64,000 bases of DNA from Bowdeniella nasicola (GCF_001907295.1 NZ_MQVR01000001.1:1-64000), one strand, 5' to 3'. Positions 19,001-28,201 are shown, counted from the stretch's first letter. The notes: generated by a model from the sequence alone, not told the origin. Translations and numbers: made by a program.

Positions 19001-19672
19001 CCCAACGAAGTCCCAGCCGCCGATAACATTTCCGATGGGCCACTCGGGGGCCTTGGTGCGAGCTTCCGCGGCGGCGTAGGGCGAGTAGTCGCCAGTACCG
19101 CCGAACGTCTTGTGCGTGAAGTCGACGCCGGAGTCGATCACGGCGATCGTGACGCCGTCACCGGTCGCGCCGGAGTACTTCCACGCATCAAGGGCCTTGG
19201 TCAGCTGGTTGGTGCCGGAGTTCGAGGGCGTGCGCATCGTGAGGGGGCGGATCGCCACCACATCGTCGCGCTCGGCGAGCTTCGTCAGCGCGTCGGCATC
19301 AGCCTGGACGGCGAAACCCGAGATCGCGTTCGTCGTCGTGTACAGCACCTGAGCCTTGGAATCAGTCAGCGCCTTGGCCACTTCATTCGCCTTGGCTTCG
19401 ACCTTCTTCTTAGCGACGGAGGCCTTCTCGCCCGCATCGGTCGCGTCCACAACAGTACGGGCCGCGACCTGCACGAAGGCATAGACGCGACCCTTGTCGA
19501 GGTTGGAGATGATCTTTGACGACGGTCCCGGCTTGATGTTGGCGACCGCGGCCTTCAGCTCAGAGACGTCTGGGCTGGGAGACGGTGCGGCGACAACGGG
19601 TGCGGCGAGCGATAGCGCTACGGCGAAGCCAGCGGGAATCGCGACCGCACGACTGGTGTATCTACCTGGCAT
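16016..19672 (-). CDS. LPXTG-anchored subtilisin-like serine protease (S8, lactocepin/C5a-peptidase type)
   Basis: A 1218-residue surface protease. A signal peptide spans about 1-29, followed by an inhibitor-like propeptide. The S8 catalytic domain has Asp180 (AVIDSG), His264 (GGHGTH), oxyanion Asn386 (AAGND) and Ser614 (GTSMATPHVAG). A protease-associated (PA) insert lies at about 440-550. Fn3-like beta domains follow, then a Pro-Thr-Glu repeat stalk, LPITGG, a hydrophobic segment and RRK: a complete sortase signal. It probably cuts host or milieu proteins at the cell surface (family inference). An inverted repeat overlaps its likely promoter. Confidence 0.92.
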   Translation of the reverse strand: MPGRYTSRAVAIPAGFAVALSLAAPVVAAPSPSPDVSELKAAVANIKPGPSSKIISNLDKGRVYAFVQVAARTVVDATDAGEKASVAKKKVEAKANEVAKALTDSKAQVLYTTTNAISGFAVQADADALTKLAERDDVVAIRPLTMRTPSNSGTNQLTKALDAWKYSGATGDGVTIAVIDSGVDFTHKTFGGTGDYSPYAAAEARTKAPEWPIGNVIGGWDFVGEEYSPSGGLGSNKAVPDANPIDIAPEVCNADPQIRRSGGHGTHVAGTAAGMGVTAEGETFAGDYSKLTGEEMDTFKVPPGSAPKAEILAFKVFGCAGSTGYVPAALDELLAKNEDGSYKWPKVDIVNMSLGGMYAPAGDPENLIVDVLFKERGIVSVVAAGNDGDMYDIAGSPGNAVTALTVANSTNGISYFDAADFTMGNKTEKFTGQYSVEYEWKSDTVGPQEIVALTGDNSEACEPLSADDAAKVSGKAVLIDWNEKPALKCGSAARFNNIAAAGGTGVVLKSAVNTFEAGIAGNKTIPGFQLTATNTEKVVAALAEGPVSVTFNKNGIGSEKVFSETDADKLNPSSSRGVHGTYGVVKPDVAAPGTQIVSAGVGMGTGSATLTGTSMATPHVAGVAALVRESHKNWNATQLKAGIMNTAFHNITDGTNVFGPQRVGAGRVDAKAAVDNGVVMFDSKAPSLASVTFGVVEFGQKGYQAERKVTIQNTGKDLAALELDYNEVTSVPGVKYSVSPASVQVPAGGQVEVTVSMNVDAKAYKKAIDPTMSLKQKPAQLGGQEIPREFLSTPGGVLVAKDRGAPLGGELRLPVSSTVKPVSDLKATATLNADNTGELKSDGEIFAYPSAHKGIVNDFLPIALPMEFVASSPEKVVADEDAEYADLLKSTDIKRVGVLSNIAAIRDGGKAEDAQVTVGLETYGAWPVSPAAPGYLTLQVEANGKKFVVEAMRLRGSDVTVVAVFDESGKNTGLNFVNQVPGGALDTNTFDSAVMTLPFSLKSVGFSEEDIMAKDKDLNLKVRAVGHSWYASASKDEGLAVGETDAVNFEYNAGKPRISFGSSLGVSGLDLSVDGLKIPFTVNTTAQGAGQNATQANGDDKFDILYFHFHNKVGEQTELLALPTPGEPTEEPTEEPTEEPTEEPTEQPTGEPTEEPTEQPTEQPTEQPTGKPTGEPTAKPTDPGRPGLPITGGEVTGLILFATVLLGGGALLIRRKMA
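16133..16295 (-). repeat. 12-nt period repeat encoding a Pro-Thr-Glu stalk
   Basis: About 13 tandem units encode EPTE, QPTE or GKPT variants. The stalk lies between the last protease domain and LPITGG. Such repeats span the cell wall and often vary in copy number. Confidence 0.85.
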
Positions 19673-19693
19673 GGGCAGTCCTAATCATGAGGG

Positions 19694-19721
19694 GTATAAG
19701 ACGTGTCGAGCATCACTCGAC
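19694..19721 (-). promoter_or_regulatory. candidate promoter and operator of the subtilase gene
   Basis: On the minus strand TTATAC (19699-19694) is a plausible -10 box 21 nt before the start codon. Just upstream is a perfect inverted repeat, GTCGAG-N5-CTCGAC (19705-19710 with 19716-19721), placed in the -10/-35 spacer where a repressor would block polymerase. No good -35 was found. Confidence 0.4.
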
Positions 19722-19845
19722 CTTGGTCATCCTATGCATAAAAAGGTGCCGAGTTGGCAAATCGTTCGGATTTTGGCGGGCATTACTAGGATCTACTCAT
19801 CATCGTTACAGGGTCTTTTGCCGCTGACGCAGGAGCGAGTTTTGT

Positions 19846-19857
19846 CGATAATTATCG
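19846..19857. promoter_or_regulatory. 12-bp perfect palindrome CGATAATTATCG
   Basis: An AT-rich perfect palindrome in the divergent region between the subtilase gene and the 19925 gene, 56 nt before the expected -10 of the latter. It could be a dimeric-regulator operator; there is no further support. Confidence 0.3.
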
Positions 19858-19912
19858 GGCAAACAGGTGGCTCGGGTCACCCTAACCGGGTGCGAACGCT
19901 TGTCGAGATCCG

Positions 19913-19918
19913 TAAGAT
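19913..19918 (+). promoter_or_regulatory. leaderless -10 box of the 19925 gene
   Basis: TAAGAT ends 6 nt before the ATG and no ribosome site is present. Confidence 0.5.
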
Positions 19919-19924
19919 TTTTGT

Positions 19925-20431
19925 ATGAATCCTCAAGCCCGACTGACAGCTGCCGAGATCATCGCATTGACCACCGAGGTACTCGGCTCGCTCGATGACC
20001 TCGAGCGCGGCGTCGTGCCCAATCGCGTCGCGGCTCTCGTTGCGGCTTCCCCCGCGCTGCGAGAGCGCGTGGACCGTGCCCGAGCGCGGCAGGAGGCACA
20101 GGCGACGGATGCACCGGATGCGGTTTCCGGTGCGCCGGACGAGGATCCGGGCGTGTCGCGGCCAGGCGCGCACTACGAACTGCTCGGGGCGCACGTGACC
20201 TGGCGCGATGAGATTGCGAGCGTGCGTGGCGAGGTCGAGCATCGGGACGGTGGCGACGCGGCAGGGGAGTACCTCGCGCTGCACATGACCGTGCGCGTCT
20301 CGCCGGCAGGTGCGTGCGTCGGGGATGCGGAGTCGCCCGTCGGGGATGGGGATGCGCACGCCCGGCCGGCGTGGCAGGTCGAGACCCTCTCGCTGCGCCC
20401 CGCCGCGGGCGCACAGCGTCGTCCCATGTAG
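19925..20431 (+). CDS. hypothetical protein
   Basis: A 168-residue protein that I do not recognise. It has a helical N-terminal part ([45 protein letters not shown]), a low-complexity middle, and a short beta-like C-terminal half ([30 protein letters not shown]). There is no signal peptide or membrane segment. The ATG lies 6 nt after TAAGAT, which favours expression as a leaderless message. It is divergent from the subtilase and sits just upstream of proS with its own promoter. The +1 composition is consistent with a real gene, but the function is unknown. Confidence 0.55.
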   Translation: MNPQARLTAAEIIALTTEVLGSLDDLERGVVPNRVAALVAASPALRERVDRARARQEAQATDAPDAVSGAPDEDPGVSRPGAHYELLGAHVTWRDEIASVRGEVEHRDGGDAAGEYLALHMTVRVSPAGACVGDAESPVGDGDAHARPAWQVETLSLRPAAGAQRRPM

Positions 20432-20444
20432 GGGCATTATTCGG

Positions 20445-20450
20445 TAAGGT
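20445..20450 (+). promoter_or_regulatory. leaderless -10 box of proS
   Basis: TAAGGT ends 7 nt before a GTG that is immediately followed by the ATG of proS. The same box and spacing recur at ylxR (24827). Confidence 0.5.
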
Positions 20451-20460
20451 CTTTTTCGTG

Positions 20461-22254
20461 ATGACTCGACTGACGCAACTCTTCCTTCGCACCCTGCGAG
20501 AGACCCCCGCCGACGCCGATGTGGCGAGCCACCAGCTGCTCGTGCGCGCCGGCTACATTCGTCGCGCTGCCCCGGGAATCTACACGTGGCTCCCGCTGGG
20601 CCTGAAGGTGCTGCGCAAGGTCGAGGCGATCGTGCGCGAAGAGATGGAAGCCATCGGCGGCCAAGAGGTGCATTTCCCTGCGCTACTGCCGGCCGAGCCC
20701 TACCGCGCGACCAACCGGTGGGAGGAATACGGGCCGAACCTGTTCCGCCTGCAGGATCGCCGCGAGAACGACTACCTGCTCGCGCCGACGCACGAGGAGA
20801 TGTTCACGCTCGCCGTCAAGGACATGTACTCCTCCTACAAGGATCTGCCCGCGACGATCTTCCAGATCCAGACGAAGTACCGCGACGAGGCGCGCCCCCG
20901 CGCCGGGCTGATCCGCGGCCGCGAGTTCGTCATGAAGGACTCCTACTCGTTCGATATCGACGACGAGGGACTGGACGCCGCGTATTCGCGCCACCGCGTC
21001 GCGTACGAAAAGATGTTCACGCGCCTCGGGCTCGACTACGTCATTTGCGAGGCGATGAGCGGCGCTATGGGCGGCTCGAAATCCGAAGAGTTCCTCTTCC
21101 CGACGGCGATCGGTGAGGACACGTTCGTGCGCTCGCCCGGCGGTTACACCGCGAATGCAGAAGCGATTCAGACCCCGACGCCCGAGGACGTCGATTTCTC
21201 CGACGTGCCCGCGCCCGCGCAGATTCACACGCCCGGCGCGAAGACGATCGCGACGCTCGTCGACGGACTGAACGCCGAGGCCGCGCGCGAGCAGGGCTGG
21301 AGCGCGGCCGACACGCTGAAGCACGTCGTCCTGAAGGTCACGCACCCCACCGAGGGCGAATCGCTGCTCGTCGTCGGCCTGCCCGGCGATCGCGACGTCG
21401 ATCTGAAGCGCGTGGAGGCGGCGCTCGTCCCCGCCGAGGTCGAGCCCGCGAGCGAGGACGACTTCAAGGCCTACCCCGAGCTGGTCCCCGGCTTCATCGG
21501 CACCGGCCACATCGGGCCGCAGGGCCGCAAGGACGAGGACGGCAATTCCGTCATCACCTACCTCATGGACGCGCGCGTCGCACGCGGCTCCGCGTGGGCG
21601 ACCGGCGGCGACGAGGGCGGCTACCACACGATCAACAACGTGTTCGGCCGCGACTTCGACGTCGACGGCCGCATCGAGGCGGCCGAAATCCGCGAGGGCG
21701 ACCCGGCCCCCGACGGTTCCGGCCCGCTCGAGCTCGCACGCGGCATCGAGATCGGACACATCTTCCAGCTCGGCCGCAAGTACGCGAAGGCGCTCGGGCT
21801 TTCCGTGCTCGACGAAAACGGCAAGGCTCGCGTCGTCACGATGGGTTCCTACGGCGTCGGCATCTCGCGCATCGTCGCGGCGCTGGCCGAGGAATACCAC
21901 GACGAGCACGGCCTGACCTGGCCGATCCAGGTCGCGCCCGCGCACATCCACATCGTCGCGACCGGCAAGGACCCGGCGATCTTCGAGGCGGCGACCCAGC
22001 TCGCCGAGGATCTCGACGATGCCCAGTTCGACGTCATCTACGACGATCGCCCCAAGGTGTCGGCCGGTGTGAAGTTCGCCGACGCGGAACTGCTCGGCGC
22101 GCCGAACATCCTTGTTGTCGGGCGCGGTCTTGCCGAGGGCACGGTCGAACTGCGCAACCGCGTGACGGGGGAGAAACGCGAGCTCGACATTGCGGAGGCC
22201 TCGCAGCTCATCACCGACGAGCTGACGGCGCAGCTGCTCGACGCCGACGCCTAA
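20461..22254 (+). CDS. proS: prolyl-tRNA synthetase (bacterial type with editing domain)
   Basis: A 597-residue class II synthetase charging tRNA-Pro. Motif 1 ([18 protein letters not shown]), motif 2 ([25 protein letters not shown]) and motif 3 ([15 protein letters not shown]) are present. The bacterial editing insert at about 225-400 removes misacylated Ala-tRNA. The C-terminal anticodon-binding domain includes [11 protein letters not shown]. The start could be GTG 20458 or ATG 20461. The true start replaces a much longer open frame that runs into the upstream gene. Confidence 0.95.
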   Translation: MTRLTQLFLRTLRETPADADVASHQLLVRAGYIRRAAPGIYTWLPLGLKVLRKVEAIVREEMEAIGGQEVHFPALLPAEPYRATNRWEEYGPNLFRLQDRRENDYLLAPTHEEMFTLAVKDMYSSYKDLPATIFQIQTKYRDEARPRAGLIRGREFVMKDSYSFDIDDEGLDAAYSRHRVAYEKMFTRLGLDYVICEAMSGAMGGSKSEEFLFPTAIGEDTFVRSPGGYTANAEAIQTPTPEDVDFSDVPAPAQIHTPGAKTIATLVDGLNAEAAREQGWSAADTLKHVVLKVTHPTEGESLLVVGLPGDRDVDLKRVEAALVPAEVEPASEDDFKAYPELVPGFIGTGHIGPQGRKDEDGNSVITYLMDARVARGSAWATGGDEGGYHTINNVFGRDFDVDGRIEAAEIREGDPAPDGSGPLELARGIEIGHIFQLGRKYAKALGLSVLDENGKARVVTMGSYGVGISRIVAALAEEYHDEHGLTWPIQVAPAHIHIVATGKDPAIFEAATQLAEDLDDAQFDVIYDDRPKVSAGVKFADAELLGAPNILVVGRGLAEGTVELRNRVTGEKRELDIAEASQLITDELTAQLLDADA

Positions 22255-22289
22255 CTCGCCGCGCGGCGGCGGGTCGTGAGCGCGTCGGG

Positions 22290-23147
22290 CTAGTTCGCGA
22301 GCCAGCTCGCGGGCAGTGTGCCGCCCGCTGTGCGCAGTTGCTGCGACGTCTCGATCAGGTAGCTGAGGGCCGCGAGCCGCTCGGCGACGGGCAGCCGCGG
22401 CAGTTCGGCTGCGACGCGGTGCGCGGTGCGCTCCAGAATCTCGGGAAGCGACAATTGCTCTGTGATATGCGTGGCCGGCGGACGTACGTCCGCGGCGCCG
22501 GAGACGGCCGGCGCATGGGCAGCCGCCCGGTAGCGGCGGACGAGTTCGCGCAGCTTGGCGTTGTCCTCGGTGCGCGCGGCAAGCGCCTCAATCTGCCAGG
22601 CACCCCAATCCAGGGCGCCGATGACCTCGGGCGACGTCGTCCACTTGCCCTCGCCCCAGGCGGGCAGTGCCGCGCCGCTCGACTCGGATTCGCTCGGCGC
22701 GGTGACGTCGGCCGGCAGCTCGGCGTGCAGCGCGGGCAGGATTCCGCTCGCGACAATCCCGCCGGGGGAGTCGCACGCGGCGAGCTCACGCAGCGCCGCG
22801 ACCGCCTCGCGCGCCTGCACCTGTGCGTCGGCCTCACTGGCCACCCGCGGGATCGCCGGCGCCGACGGCAGTGCCGCACACGCCGTTTCCGTCGCGCCCT
22901 GCGGACACGCCTGCCACACGCCCCCGAGCAGGTCCGCGCGCTCCTTCGCATGCGCGGCCGACTCGGCGACCGGGCCAAACGTCGCCGCATCCCCATCGGC
23001 GAGCGCCTGCAGGGCGATCGCTGCCCGCTGGCGCGCCATCTCCGTCGCCGACGGCGTATCGGGCGTCGGGGGAGCACTATCGATTCGCAGCCCACACCCG
23101 GTCAGCAGGAGGGCCGCGGCAAGCAGAGGTATCAGACGTCGCAGCAC
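22290..23147 (-). CDS. putative lipoprotein, possibly ferritin-like (DUF4439-like)
   Basis: About 285 residues. A lipoprotein signal (LLAAALLLTGC) begins right after a GTG at 23147, chosen because the only longer start is a TTG that would add a polar leader before the signal. The mature part is almost wholly helical, with blocks such as RQRAAIALQALADGD, ESAAHAKERADLLGGVW and LIETSQQLRTAGG. In other actinobacteria a DUF4439 ferritin-like protein lies between proS and rimP, so a distant relationship is plausible but unproven. It is divergent from rimP and convergent with proS. Confidence 0.6.
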   Translation of the reverse strand: MLRRLIPLLAAALLLTGCGLRIDSAPPTPDTPSATEMARQRAAIALQALADGDAATFGPVAESAAHAKERADLLGGVWQACPQGATETACAALPSAPAIPRVASEADAQVQAREAVAALRELAACDSPGGIVASGILPALHAELPADVTAPSESESSGAALPAWGEGKWTTSPEVIGALDWGAWQIEALAARTEDNAKLRELVRRYRAAAHAPAVSGAADVRPPATHITEQLSLPEILERTAHRVAAELPRLPVAERLAALSYLIETSQQLRTAGGTLPASWLAN

Positions 23148-23246
23148 GCTATTAAGCGTGCCACAGCGAGCCGAATCTGCCAGCGAGCAGCGCCGTCGCC
23201 CCTGATACCATGGCGTTCGATACAACTACACACGGAGGGTTCACTC

Positions 23247-23705
23247 ATGACCGGTTCACGAGAAGCCGAGCTGCGAGAGCTCCTGGCGCCCGTCGCCCGG
23301 GCCGCCGGATTGATCGTCGAAGACGTGAAAATCGCGCCCGCGGGGAAAAAGAGCCTTCTGCGTGTGACCGTCGATCTGCCCGACGGGCCCGGCTCGGTCG
23401 ATTCGGATACGCTCACCGACGTCTCCCGCGAAATCTCCGCCCTGATGGACGACAACGATCCGATCAAGGGCGCCTACACGCTCGAGGTCTCGACCGCGGG
23501 CATCACGCGTCCGCTCACGACGCCGCGCCACTTCCGTCGCACGCAGGGCCACGAGATCGAGTTCATCCACCACGATAAGAAGTTGGTCGGGCGAGTCGTC
23601 GACGCCTCGGATGCCGACGCGAGCGTGACGATCGACGTCGGGGGCGAAACCCAGACGATCCCGCTGGATGAGCTGCGCAAGGCGCGCGTACGCATCAGCA
23701 TGTAA
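23247..23705 (+). CDS. rimP: ribosome maturation factor RimP
   Basis: A 152-residue RimP needed for 30S assembly. It has the N-terminal alpha/beta domain (LLAPVARAAGLIVEDVKI, LRVTVDLPDG, DTLTDVSREISALMD), the linker LEVSTAGITRPLTTPRHFRR and the C-terminal SH3-like barrel. The ATG at 23247 follows ggaggg. It is the first gene of the conserved rimP-nusA-ylxR-infB set. Confidence 0.93.
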   Translation: MTGSREAELRELLAPVARAAGLIVEDVKIAPAGKKSLLRVTVDLPDGPGSVDSDTLTDVSREISALMDDNDPIKGAYTLEVSTAGITRPLTTPRHFRRTQGHEIEFIHHDKKLVGRVVDASDADASVTIDVGGETQTIPLDELRKARVRISM

Positions 23706-23708
23706 ATT

Positions 23709-23769
23709 GGGCGCGCTTCGCCCCACAAGACCGTAAGATGAGGCAACACACCGGGCTTTTCGTGCCCGG
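23709..23769 (+). other. two hairpins between rimP and nusA
   Basis: GGGCG/CGCCC (23709-23713 with 23719-23723) and CCGGGC/GCCCGG (23751-23756 with 23764-23769, loop TTTTCGT). They may tune read-through into nusA, whose product itself acts at such sites. Confidence 0.4.
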
Positions 23770-23790
23770 CGCGTAGGTAAGGAGTTAGCC

Positions 23791-24765
23791 GTGGATATCG
23801 ATATGAGTGCACTCAAGGTCGTCGAGAGCGACCTTGAGATCTCGCTGGATGTGCTCATCTCGGCGATCGAGGAGGCGCTGCTGACGGCCTACCTCCATCT
23901 GCCGGACTCGGTCCGCGGGGCCCGCATTGAAATCGACCGGCGCACCGGCAAGGTCGCGGTGTGGGCACCCGAGTACGACGATGAGGGCACGATCATCGGC
24001 GAATTCGAGCACACGCCGGAGGGCTTCGGGCGCATCGCCGCGCAGACGGCGCGCTCCGTCATCGTGCAGCGGCTGCGCGACGCGGAAGACTCCCAGGTGC
24101 TCGGCGTCTACAAGGACCGCGCGGGCACGCTCGTCTCGGGCGTCGTCCAGCACGACCATCGCACGCGCCATATCTCGATCGACCTGGGCGACGTCGAGGC
24201 GATCCTGCCCGAGCACGAGCAGGTGCCGGGGGAGACCTACGAGCACGGTGAGCGGCTGCGCGCCTATGTCGTCGAGGTGGGGCGCGGCCGCAAGGGCCCG
24301 CAGATCATCGTCTCGCGCACGCACCCGGAGTTCGTCCGCCAGCTGTTCGCGCATGAATGCCCCGAGGTCGCCAAGGGCGATGTGCAGATCACGTCGATCG
24401 CGCGCGAGGCCGGGCGTCGTTCCAAGATCGCGGTCCGCTCGAACGTGCCGGGCCTGAACGCCAAGGGTGCCTGCATCGGCCCGATGGGACAGCGGGCGCG
24501 CGCGGTCATGAGCGAGCTGCGCAACGAAAAGATCGACATCGTCGACTACTCCGACGATCCCGCCGAGTTCGTCAAGGCCGCGCTGTCGCCGGCGAAGGTC
24601 TTAGAGGTGCGGATCGACGAGGAGGGCCATCGCGCGATCGCGATCGTGCCGGACTATCAGCTGTCGCTCGCGATCGGCAAGGAAGGGCAAAACGCTCGCC
24701 TGGCCCATCGCCTCACCGGCTGGAAACTCGATATCCGCTCCGATAACGAGCCCCAGCAGGGGTGA
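23791..24765 (+). CDS. nusA: transcription termination/antitermination protein NusA
   Basis: A 324-residue NusA with the N-terminal RNA-polymerase-binding domain (VVESDLEISLDVLISAIEEALLTAY), an S1 domain (GTLVSGVVQHDHRTRHISIDLG) and two KH domains (KIAVRSNVPGLNAKGACIGP; IVPDYQLSLAIGKEGQNARLA). It lacks the C-terminal acidic repeats of the E. coli protein, as is usual in actinobacteria. The GTG start at 23791 follows aaggag; an ATG at 23803 is possible. Confidence 0.95.
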   Translation: MDIDMSALKVVESDLEISLDVLISAIEEALLTAYLHLPDSVRGARIEIDRRTGKVAVWAPEYDDEGTIIGEFEHTPEGFGRIAAQTARSVIVQRLRDAEDSQVLGVYKDRAGTLVSGVVQHDHRTRHISIDLGDVEAILPEHEQVPGETYEHGERLRAYVVEVGRGRKGPQIIVSRTHPEFVRQLFAHECPEVAKGDVQITSIAREAGRRSKIAVRSNVPGLNAKGACIGPMGQRARAVMSELRNEKIDIVDYSDDPAEFVKAALSPAKVLEVRIDEEGHRAIAIVPDYQLSLAIGKEGQNARLAHRLTGWKLDIRSDNEPQQG

Positions 24766-24826
24766 GTCCGCTCACGCATCCGGGGCCGAATGCCACCTGA
24801 ATGCGGCATCGCGTAGCCAAAGGCGT

Positions 24827-24832
24827 TAAGGT
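24827..24832 (+). promoter_or_regulatory. leaderless -10 box of ylxR
   Basis: TAAGGT ends 7 nt before the GTG at 24840, identical in sequence and spacing to the proS box, so ylxR-infB may have an internal promoter. Confidence 0.45.
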
Positions 24833-24839
24833 AGTCCCG

Positions 24840-25085
24840 GTGAGTGATGTCGTCCATGTGCCCGAACGCACCTGCGTCGGATGCAGGACGCGCGCTCCAC
24901 GTGATCAACTGATCCGGTTCGTGCTCCGCGAGGGCAGAGCTTGTTATGACCCCCAAGCAGCGGCCTCAGGCCGCGGGGCGTGGCTGCATCCGGATGAGAC
25001 ATGTCGGCAAGCAGCACTCCGAAACCGTGGCATGAGCCGCGCATTTCGGACCCAGGTGCTCGCGATCGACGAGATCACCCAGTAA
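24840..25085 (+). CDS. ylxR: YlxR family RNA-binding protein
   Basis: An 81-residue protein with the YlxR signature: PERTCVGCRTRAPRDQLIRFV, then GRGAWLHPDETCRQAALRNR. The family has a nucleic-acid-binding fold and is almost always between nusA and infB. I chose the GTG at 24840 because TAAGGT lies 7 nt upstream and the protein then begins a few residues before the motif, as usual. An ATG at 24801 in the same frame is the alternative. The role is probably in RNA or ribosome biology. Confidence 0.85.
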   Translation: MSDVVHVPERTCVGCRTRAPRDQLIRFVLREGRACYDPQAAASGRGAWLHPDETCRQAALRNRGMSRAFRTQVLAIDEITQ

Positions 25086-25180
25086 AGAAACGGCCTGACA
25101 AGGCCTCAGACCAGGAAAGCGGGTTGGAAGCCGATGGGCACCCGATGAGTACCCAGCGATGAGCTGCCAGCACAACTAGC

Positions 25181-25207
25181 GGTCTGTTTCCTGTGCGGGA
25201 ACGGACC
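25181..25207 (+). promoter_or_regulatory. hairpin in the infB leader
   Basis: GGTCTGTTTCC pairs with GGGAACGGACC: an 11-bp stem with two G-U pairs and a TGTGC loop, ending 5 nt before the infB ribosome site. G-U pairing on one strand suggests an RNA-level structure. Confidence 0.4.
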
Positions 25208-25221
25208 CGGACAGGAGAAAT

Positions 25222-28044
25222 GTGGCAAAGTTGCGTGTCCACGAGCTCGCTAAAGAGCTCGGTGTCGACAGCAAGACCGTGCTCGCGAAGCTAAGCGAGC
25301 TCGGTGAATTTGTGAAAACCGCATCGTCGACGGTGGAGCCCCCCGTGGCCAAGCGCGTGCGCGATGCGTTCCCGAAGCAAGAATCAAAGCCCGAGGGTGA
25401 GGGCAAGCCGAAGGCTGCCGCCAAGCCCAAGGGCGGGGCGAAGCCCGGACCGGCGAAGCCGGCCGCGCCGAGCCCGGCCGCCAAGTCGTCGGATGCCAAG
25501 GCGGATAAGGCTGCGGCGCCAGCCAAGCCTACGCCCAAGGCCGATTCGGCGAAGCCGGCGGCAAAGCCGGGGGCTGCGAAGCCCGCAGCGCCGAGCCCGG
25601 CCGATCTTTCGCAGGCCCCGACGCCCGCCGACGCGGCGGGCGAGTCCAAGGGCGATGACGTCCAGTTCAAGGCGCCGAAGCCCGGCGCCCGCGCACCGCG
25701 CTCCCAGGCTCCCAAGCCCGGTGGACCGCGCCCCGGCAACAACCCGTACAGCCAGTCGCAAGGCATGGCGCGTCCGGGTCAGCGTGGCGGCGGCCAGCAG
25801 CGCTCGGGCGGTCCGCGCCCCGGCAACAATCCGTTCAGCTCCTCGCAGGGCATGCCGCGCCCCGGTGGTAGCGGCGGCCCGCGTCCGGGCGGCGGCTCCC
25901 AGCAGCGCTCGGGTGGTCCGCGCCCGACTCCCGGCCCCCGTCCGAACCCGGGCATGATGCCCGACCGGTCGGCGGTCTCGCGCCCCGGTGCCTCCGGTAA
26001 GCCCGGCGGCGGCGGTCGTGGTGGCCGCGGTCGCGGTGGCGGCCCGGGTGGCGGTCCCGGCTGCGGTGGCGGCTTCGGCGGTTCCCGCGGTGGTCGCGGT
26101 GGTCGCGGCTCGACGCAGGGTGCGTTCGGACGCGGCGGCGGTCGCGTCCGCGGCCGGAAGTCGAAGCGGGCCAAGCGCCAAGAGTTCGAGCAGCAGTCCG
26201 CGCCGTCGATCGGCGGCGTCCAGGTTCCGCGCGGCGACGGCACGACCGAGATTCGGATCCGCGCCGGCGCATCGCTCACGGACTTCGCTGACAAGATCAA
26301 CGTCAACCCGGCCTCGCTCGTCACGGTCATGTTCCACCTCGGTGAGATGGTGACCGCGACGCAGTCCGTCGACGAGGACACCTTCCAGGCCCTCGGCGCC
26401 GAACTCGGCTATGTCGTGAAGGTCGTCTCCCCGGAGGACGAGGACCGCGAGCTGCTGGAAGCCTTCGATATTGACCTCGACACGGAAGCGGCCGAGGAAG
26501 AGGGCGAAGAGCTGCCGCCGCGTCCGCCGGTCGTCACGGTCATGGGCCACGTCGACCACGGTAAGACGAAGCTGCTCGATGCGATCCGCCAGACGAACGT
26601 CGTCGAAGGCGAAGCCGGTGGCATCACGCAGCACATCGGCGCCTACCAGGTGCGCGTCAACCACGAGGGCGACGACAAGATGATCACCTTCATCGACACA
26701 CCCGGTCACGAGGCGTTCACCGCCATGCGTGCCCGCGGTGCCGAGGTCACGGACATCGCGATCCTCGTGGTCGCGGCCGATGACGGCGTCATGCCGCAGA
26801 CCGTCGAAGCGATCAACCACGCGCAGGCCGCCGGTGTTCCCATCGTCGTCGCGATCAACAAGATCGACCGCGACGAGGCGAACCCGGACAAGATCAAGGG
26901 CCAGCTCACCGAGTACGGCCTCGTACCGGAAGAGTACGGCGGCGACACGATGTGCATCGAGGTTTCTGCCAAGCAGCGCCTGCACATTGATGACCTGCTG
27001 GAGGCCGTCCTGCTGACCGCGGATGCGGCCCTCGAGCTCACCGCGAACCCGGATAAGGACGCCCGCGGCGTCGCCATCGAAGCGAACCTTGATAAGGGAC
27101 GCGGTTCGGTCGCGACGGTGCTCGTCCAGTCCGGTACGCTCACCGTCGGCGATTCCATCGTCGCCGGTAGTGCGTTCGGTCGCGTGCGTGCGATGTTCGA
27201 CGAATACGGCGAAAACGTCGCCGAAGCGGGCCCGTCGCGCCCCGTGCAGGTCCTTGGCCTCACGAGCGTGCCGAGCGCCGGTGACTCGTTCATCGTCGCC
27301 CCCGATGATCGCACTGCCCGCCAGATCGCGGACAAGCGTGCGGCCGCCGAGCGTGCCGCCCTGCTGGCCAAGCGCCGCAAGCGGATCTCGCTGGAGGACT
27401 TCGACGCCGCCCTGAAGGAAGGCAAGGTCGAGACTCTCAACCTCATCCTCAAGGGCGACGTGTCCGGTGCCGTCGAGGCGCTGGAGGACTCGCTGCTCAA
27501 GATCGATGTCGGCGAGGAAGTCCAGCTGCGGATCATCCACCGCGGCGTCGGTGCGATTACGCAAAACGACGTCAACCTTGCGACCGTCGACAACGCGGTC
27601 ATCGTCGGCTTCAACGTTCGTCCCGCCGAGCGCGTGGGCGAACTGGCCGATGCCGAGGGCGTGGAGATCAAGTACTACTCGGTCATCTACGCGGCGATCG
27701 AGGACATCGAAAACGCGATGAAGGGCATGCTCAAGCCGATTTACGAAGAGGCGCAGCTGGGAACGGCGGAAATCCGCCAGATCTTCCGCTCCTCCAAGTT
27801 CGGCAACATTGCGGGTTCGATCGTGCGCTCCGGCACCATCAAGCGCGGCACCCATGCCCGCTTGCTGCGGGACGGCATCGTCATCGCCGATAACCTCAAG
27901 ATTGAGTCGCTGCGTCGTGAAAAGGACGACGTCACCGAAGTCCGCGAGGGCTACGAGTGCGGTATCGGCCTGGGCGCGATCAAGGACATCGCCGAGGGCG
28001 ACGTCATCGAGACGTGGGAGATGCGCGAAAAGAAGCGCGACTAA
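25222..28044 (+). CDS. infB: translation initiation factor IF-2
   Basis: A 940-residue GTPase that places initiator tRNA on the 30S subunit. It has an N-terminal IF2_N helix bundle ([22 protein letters not shown]) and a long Ala-Lys-Pro then Gly-Arg-Pro-rich disordered region to about 320. The G domain has GHVDHGKT (about residue 441), DTPGHEAF and NKID, and domains II-IV reach the C-terminus. The GTG start follows aggagaa. The Gly/Arg-rich region is typical of actinobacterial IF-2. A very strong terminator follows. Confidence 0.97.
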   Translation: MAKLRVHELAKELGVDSKTVLAKLSELGEFVKTASSTVEPPVAKRVRDAFPKQESKPEGEGKPKAAAKPKGGAKPGPAKPAAPSPAAKSSDAKADKAAAPAKPTPKADSAKPAAKPGAAKPAAPSPADLSQAPTPADAAGESKGDDVQFKAPKPGARAPRSQAPKPGGPRPGNNPYSQSQGMARPGQRGGGQQRSGGPRPGNNPFSSSQGMPRPGGSGGPRPGGGSQQRSGGPRPTPGPRPNPGMMPDRSAVSRPGASGKPGGGGRGGRGRGGGPGGGPGCGGGFGGSRGGRGGRGSTQGAFGRGGGRVRGRKSKRAKRQEFEQQSAPSIGGVQVPRGDGTTEIRIRAGASLTDFADKINVNPASLVTVMFHLGEMVTATQSVDEDTFQALGAELGYVVKVVSPEDEDRELLEAFDIDLDTEAAEEEGEELPPRPPVVTVMGHVDHGKTKLLDAIRQTNVVEGEAGGITQHIGAYQVRVNHEGDDKMITFIDTPGHEAFTAMRARGAEVTDIAILVVAADDGVMPQTVEAINHAQAAGVPIVVAINKIDRDEANPDKIKGQLTEYGLVPEEYGGDTMCIEVSAKQRLHIDDLLEAVLLTADAALELTANPDKDARGVAIEANLDKGRGSVATVLVQSGTLTVGDSIVAGSAFGRVRAMFDEYGENVAEAGPSRPVQVLGLTSVPSAGDSFIVAPDDRTARQIADKRAAAERAALLAKRRKRISLEDFDAALKEGKVETLNLILKGDVSGAVEALEDSLLKIDVGEEVQLRIIHRGVGAITQNDVNLATVDNAVIVGFNVRPAERVGELADAEGVEIKYYSVIYAAIEDIENAMKGMLKPIYEEAQLGTAEIRQIFRSSKFGNIAGSIVRSGTIKRGTHARLLRDGIVIADNLKIESLRREKDDVTEVREGYECGIGLGAIKDIAEGDVIETWEMREKKRD

Positions 28045-28081
28045 CCACCGTCGAGATCGACTCGACACGATAGACGGCAGC

Positions 28082-28114
28082 GGGCCGGTATTCCCGTTGA
28101 CGGAATACCGGCCC
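28082..28114 (+). terminator. terminator of the rimP-infB cluster
   Basis: GGGCCGGTATTCC and GGAATACCGGCCC form a perfect 13-bp stem with a 7-nt loop, followed by TTT. Confidence 0.9.
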
Positions 28115-28201
28115 TTTCCCTATCCGGGTCTGTTCGCTACGAAAGGCCTGTTGCCATGGAACTTGTCTCTACTTCCGTCGCCATCCCGAGGATCCGTACC
28201 A

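Noticed and set aside
22257-22268. Palindrome CGCCGCGCGGCG after proS as terminator
   Set aside because: It is self-complementary with no loop and no T-run; it is likely chance in GC-rich sequence.
25384-28068. Long minus-strand frame opposite infB
   Set aside because: It is a codon-bias artefact of the GC-rich IF-2 gene, with Arg/Ala repeats and no domain.
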